DNA of 40,724 nucleotides. It comes from an uncultured Polaribacter sp. GTDB taxonomy: Bacteria; Bacteroidota; Bacteroidia; Flavobacteriales; Flavobacteriaceae. Positions 37,348-40,724 of this stretch are shown piece after piece (the first letter of the stretch is position 1; each line of letters begins with the position of its first letter). The notes under the pieces are model-generated. The model was not told where the DNA came from and did not search any database. It saw only the letters and a list, made by a program, of their open reading frames with translations. Position numbers and translations under genes: made by a program. The stretch lies in the NCBI RefSeq assembly GCF_947503855.1, contig NZ_CANNFF010000014.1, forward strand, positions 1-40,724, written 5' to 3'.

Positions 37348-40300
37348 TTAAAAATTCATATTAAAACCAAAGTTAAATCTTTTTAAGGTAGGATAATCTC
37401 CTCTTGATCTTGCTTCTCCTGATGTATTAAATTCTCTATCATCTGGAAAATCAGACCACAAGAATAAATTATTTCCGTTTGCAAAAAGTTGAAGCTTCTT
37501 TAATCCCAGTTTTTCGCAAGTCTTTTTAGGAATATCATACGATAAAGAAACTGACCTAAGTCTTGTTAAAGATCCATCTAACCAATTATCTCTTGGGTTA
37601 GCTGCACCTGGAACACCAAATGACGGTTGAGTATCTGTATTATTTGGATTATCTACAGTCCAATAATCTAAATCTTGAGTAAAGATTAAAGGTGTTGAAT
37701 TACTAAACGTTTGATTACTGAACAATCTCGAAGCATTTTGGGTACCATACAACTGCGCTGAAATGCTAAACCCTTTGTATCGTGCTCCTAAAGTAGCACT
37801 CCAAGTTCTTTGAGGTTGACTTGGATAACCGAATGGTGCATTATCAAAATTGTTATTATAAATACCATCTCCATCAAAATCTACAACATTGTAGTACCCA
37901 GGACGTACTAAACTTTGGTTTTGGGTTTGTGGTGTTGAACTATAAATATCATCCCAATTTGTTAAAATACCTGCAGGAATAGCTGATCTACCTTGACCAA
38001 TAGCAAAACCAGCTTCTATTTGATTACTGGGTAAACCAGAAGGATCGTCTGATATTATTATTCTATCTATTGCTTGATTAAAATTGAAATCTGCATATAA
38101 ATCTAAACCATTATCAAAAGTATAATTAGCCCCAAGAACAACTTCATAACCTCTTACTTCAGTTGCACCTATGTTAGCAGGTGGAGCAGTTGCTCCTGCT
38201 AAATCTGATTGTAATCTATTTCCAAGAACTACAACTTTATCACGATCTTCTGCAAAATAATCTACTTCTCCTGTTAATAAACCGTCAAATAAAGAAAATT
38301 CTACACCTATATTATATTTAACAGCTTCTTCCCACTGTAGGTTTGGATTACCTACTACTGCCTCTCTAAAAAAGTTATAAGGTGATCTTCCATTGTTACC
38401 TTGATAAGTACTAGGAACTAAGAATGCTGAATTGTTGGAAGATTCCCATTGTGAAAGCCATCTCCATCTACCACCTGATGTAGGAAAATTATCATCACCT
38501 AAAGTAGCATAAGAACCTCTAATTTTAAATTTATTTAGCCAATCGTTTGTTTTTTCCATAAAAGATTCGTTAGACAATGTCCAACCTGCAGCTACAGAAG
38601 GAAAAAATCCGAATTTAAAACCTGGTCCATATTGCTCAGATCCATTGTAGGCACCGTTAAAATCTATAAAGTACCTAGAATCATAGTTATAAGTAACTCT
38701 TCCTACCCAGTCTTCACGGTATCTTGGAAAGGCATTTAGACCACCACTACCTCTTGCAGACTCTTGCCTTCTTAATAAGAACAGCGCTGTTACATTATGT
38801 TTATCAGCAAAAGTTGTATTGTAATTTAATGAGAGGTCATACAACAATCTACGAGATCGCTGTCCCTCTTCTACTTCTAATGTTTGTAAATTCCATGGTG
38901 GCTGCACATAACCAAATCGACTATCCACATCTGGAATAAGTAAATCTGGTTGATCACCATCATAGACTCTAAAGATTACACCTCCATCATTCAAATCTTG
39001 TCTACTTCTCTGCGTATTATCTAAGGTAAATCTTCCTTTAAACGACAAACCTTTAGTAATAAAATCTAATTTTTGTTTCAGAACAAAATCTGAATTGACT
39101 TGAAAGGTTCTAAACGTATCATAACCCGTACCTTGTAAAGTCTGCACAGGGTTTACATACACATTAAAATAACTAAAAGGGTTTCCATATATCCCATCTG
39201 GATATACTGGAGGATATAAAGTTGGTGCAATTAAATATAGTCCATTAGTTACATTACCTAAACTACCAGGGCTCTCTCTAATACCATAAAATCCTGCTAT
39301 ACTTACAGATAACTCAGTAGTGTTTGTTATACTAAAATCTATATTAGATCTAAAGTTAAATCTATCATAACGATACTCACCTAAATAACCTCTTTGATTA
39401 TCGTATTTCCCTCCATCGAAAATGTCACTTACAGTTTGGTAAGCTAAACTACCAAAATATTTAGCCTTTTTATTACCACCACGCACAGACAAATTAACTC
39501 TATAATCTTGCGCAAAATCTTTTAACAGTTCATCTTCCCAATTCACATTAGGATAAACATAACTTTGCTCTAAACTAGATGGATTACGGTATCTTTCTAC
39601 AATATCCAATGGTGTATAATTATTCCATGTATTAGGAGCTTGAGCAATCCCTCTTAAAATAGCACTATTTGCCTCCAATAAAGCATTATAAGAATCTAAT
39701 TTTTCTGGTAATTGAGAAACCATTTTAATAGTTGAATTAACACTTAATGACATTTCCGCTTTACCTACTTTACCTCTTTTTGTAGTAATTATTATTACCC
39801 CATTAGCACCTTGAACACCATATACTGCTGTAGCAGAACCGTCTTTAAGTACTGATATATTTTCTACATCGTTCATATCTATATCAGTCATAGATCTCGG
39901 CACTCCATCTACCAGTATAAGTGGACCACCTTCTCCATTCCATGAGCTTCTACCTCGAACAAAAATTCTCATATTGTTTTGCCCAGGAACCCCACTACCT
40001 TGAATAGCAGTAACACCAGGTATATTACCCTGTAATGCCTCCTCCATATTGGCTACACCAGCTGTCACACTCATTAAATCCTCACCTTTTACTTGTGAAA
40101 TAGCACCTACAACACTTTCTTTTTTTTGCGTTCCATAACCTACAATAACTATTTCATCTAAGCTTTCTGAAGCTTGTTTTAAAGTTACATTAATTGTTTT
40201 CTTACCATTAATGGGAACTTCAACCTTTTTGAATCCTAAGTAAGAGAAAACCAAAGTTCTTTGGCCAACTGTTAATTTAATTGAATACTTTCCATCAAAA

Positions 40301-40494
40301 TCTGTAGATGTTCCTCTGGTAGTTCCTTTTTGCAGTACACTAACACCAGGTAAAGTAAATCCTTCAGCATCTTTTACAACACCAGTAATTACATCTTGTG
40401 CCTGGGTACTAAAAGCTGTAAAAACCGAAAAAAGTAGAAAAAGTAACAACTTTATTCCTAATGACGAATTTCGTTTTTTTAGAGTTTTTTTCAT
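37348..40494 (-). CDS. susC: SusC/RagA-like TonB-dependent transporter (pair 1)
   Basis: 1048 residues; signal peptide ends near FSTQAQ (residue 33). The carboxypeptidase-regulatory-like domain covers about 35-105 (ITGVVKDAEGFTLPGVSV). The TonB box DEIVIVGYG is at 113-121, the plug carries ILVDGVPRSMTDIDMNDVE, and the barrel ends in FNFGFNMNF. It is a canonical SusC that imports large oligosaccharides across the outer membrane. It is the first gene of the five-gene uptake operon and has its own activator promoter at 40567-40611. The start was chosen because the signal peptide begins there and the leader is about 65 bases. Confidence 0.97.
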   Translation of the reverse strand: MKKTLKKRNSSLGIKLLLFLLFSVFTAFSTQAQDVITGVVKDAEGFTLPGVSVLQKGTTRGTSTDFDGKYSIKLTVGQRTLVFSYLGFKKVEVPINGKKTINVTLKQASESLDEIVIVGYGTQKKESVVGAISQVKGEDLMSVTAGVANMEEALQGNIPGVTAIQGSGVPGQNNMRIFVRGRSSWNGEGGPLILVDGVPRSMTDIDMNDVENISVLKDGSATAVYGVQGANGVIIITTKRGKVGKAEMSLSVNSTIKMVSQLPEKLDSYNALLEANSAILRGIAQAPNTWNNYTPLDIVERYRNPSSLEQSYVYPNVNWEDELLKDFAQDYRVNLSVRGGNKKAKYFGSLAYQTVSDIFDGGKYDNQRGYLGEYRYDRFNFRSNIDFSITNTTELSVSIAGFYGIRESPGSLGNVTNGLYLIAPTLYPPVYPDGIYGNPFSYFNVYVNPVQTLQGTGYDTFRTFQVNSDFVLKQKLDFITKGLSFKGRFTLDNTQRSRQDLNDGGVIFRVYDGDQPDLLIPDVDSRFGYVQPPWNLQTLEVEEGQRSRRLLYDLSLNYNTTFADKHNVTALFLLRRQESARGSGGLNAFPRYREDWVGRVTYNYDSRYFIDFNGAYNGSEQYGPGFKFGFFPSVAAGWTLSNESFMEKTNDWLNKFKIRGSYATLGDDNFPTSGGRWRWLSQWESSNNSAFLVPSTYQGNNGRSPYNFFREAVVGNPNLQWEEAVKYNIGVEFSLFDGLLTGEVDYFAEDRDKVVVLGNRLQSDLAGATAPPANIGATEVRGYEVVLGANYTFDNGLDLYADFNFNQAIDRIIISDDPSGLPSNQIEAGFAIGQGRSAIPAGILTNWDDIYSSTPQTQNQSLVRPGYYNVVDFDGDGIYNNNFDNAPFGYPSQPQRTWSATLGARYKGFSISAQLYGTQNASRLFSNQTFSNSTPLIFTQDLDYWTVDNPNNTDTQPSFGVPGAANPRDNWLDGSLTRLRSVSLSYDIPKKTCEKLGLKKLQLFANGNNLFLWSDFPDDREFNTSGEARSRGDYPTLKRFNFGFNMNF

Positions 40495-40566
40495 ATTTGA
40501 AATGAATTTAAAATAAATTATTGTTTTTAAAAATTGTTTGTTAACAATGCTTTAACATATAAAATA

Positions 40567-40611
40567 CAATACTACAAACTAATCATGCTTTTAGTATCCT
40601 GTACAATACTG
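40567..40611 (-). promoter_or_regulatory. Activator-dependent promoter of the susCD operon
   Basis: On the minus strand CAGTAT (40611-40606) and CAGGAT (40601-40596) lie ten bases apart. TAGTATTG (40574-40567) follows after 21 bases and differs from TAnnTTTG at one base. The right inverted repeat begins 37 bases upstream, so this promoter looks intact. Confidence 0.75.
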
Positions 40612-40648
40612 AAATGTATAATATTTTACCTTATTTATATTTAATATT

Positions 40649-40724
40649 AACCCGTTGTGCATTATGATTTAAGAAAAAAAAGTTGTTCATATTACTGAAA
40701 ATCAGTAAATTGATTTAACCACAA
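40649..40724 (-). repeat. Right copy of perfect 76-bp inverted repeat
   Basis: This is the mirror copy of 2-77, in opposite orientation, with its dyad at 40692-40708. It lies about 155 bases upstream of the first susC start and outside that gene's activator box (40596-40611). The bases just inside the repeat differ from those at the left end, so shared sequence ends sharply at the same internal base in both copies. Confidence 0.95.

Noticed and set aside
1..40724. tRNA, rRNA, CRISPR, phage or toxin-antitoxin genes
   Set aside because: No cloverleaf, array of repeats, or matching coding sequence was seen on either strand.

Overview
The window comes from a low-GC marine Bacteroidota, most likely a flavobacterium. 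Supporting signs are tandem SusC/SusD pairs, many Cys-lipoproteins, type IX secretion C-terminal domains, and promoters with the Bacteroidetes -7 element TAnnTTTG. The genus cannot be read from the sequence. The region is one large polysaccharide utilization locus (PUL). Its content (BNR-propeller lyase, S1 sulfatase-GH78 rhamnosidase fusion, GH105 unsaturated uronyl hydrolase, GH43, GH2 and two GH3) closely matches known ulvan PULs. Ulvan is the green-algal polysaccharide of sulfated rhamnose, uronic acids and xylose. The substrate is inferred from gene content.

Layout, left to right. A GH3 lipoprotein (168-2336, -) faces a divergent pair: a carbohydrate-binding protein and a ThuA-DUF1080 protein (2504-5338, +). 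Next is a leftward operon GH43-GH3-GH105 (10216 to 5433), then a GH2 (10364-13315), then a secreted CBM6/G8-like T9SS protein followed by a 59-residue exported peptide (15942 to 13570). The sulfatase-GH78 fusion, BNR lyase and DUF5060 putative hydrolase follow (23765 to 16123). A tight four-gene set of DUF1080, two Tat-type Gfo/Idh/MocA oxidoreductases and a sialate-O-acetylesterase-like protein spans 29229 to 23884. The uptake operon susC-susD-susC-susD-DUF5627 spans 40494 to 29362. No intergenic stretch exceeds 300 bases. No tRNA, rRNA, CRISPR array, transposase or regulator gene was found.

Inferred working order: the lyase and surface enzymes cut the polymer; SusC/D and surface binders import oligosaccharides; GH105 removes the unsaturated uronate left by the lyase; sulfatase-GH78, GH43, GH3 and GH2 strip sulfate, rhamnose, xylose and other residues. 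The oxidoreductase/DUF1080 genes may add an oxidative 3-keto route for glycosides that ordinary hydrolases leave behind.

Two non-coding signals stand out. (1) Seven transcription units share one promoter architecture: a CAGGAT box, often doubled at a 10-bp period, followed after exactly 21 bases by TAnnTTTR. This looks like the site of an AraC-type activator (for example an HTCS) encoded elsewhere. (2) A perfect 76-bp inverted repeat lies at the two ends of the window (2-77 and 40649-40724). An eighth activator box at 94-109 has its expected -7 position inside the left repeat, as if an insertion had cut that promoter.
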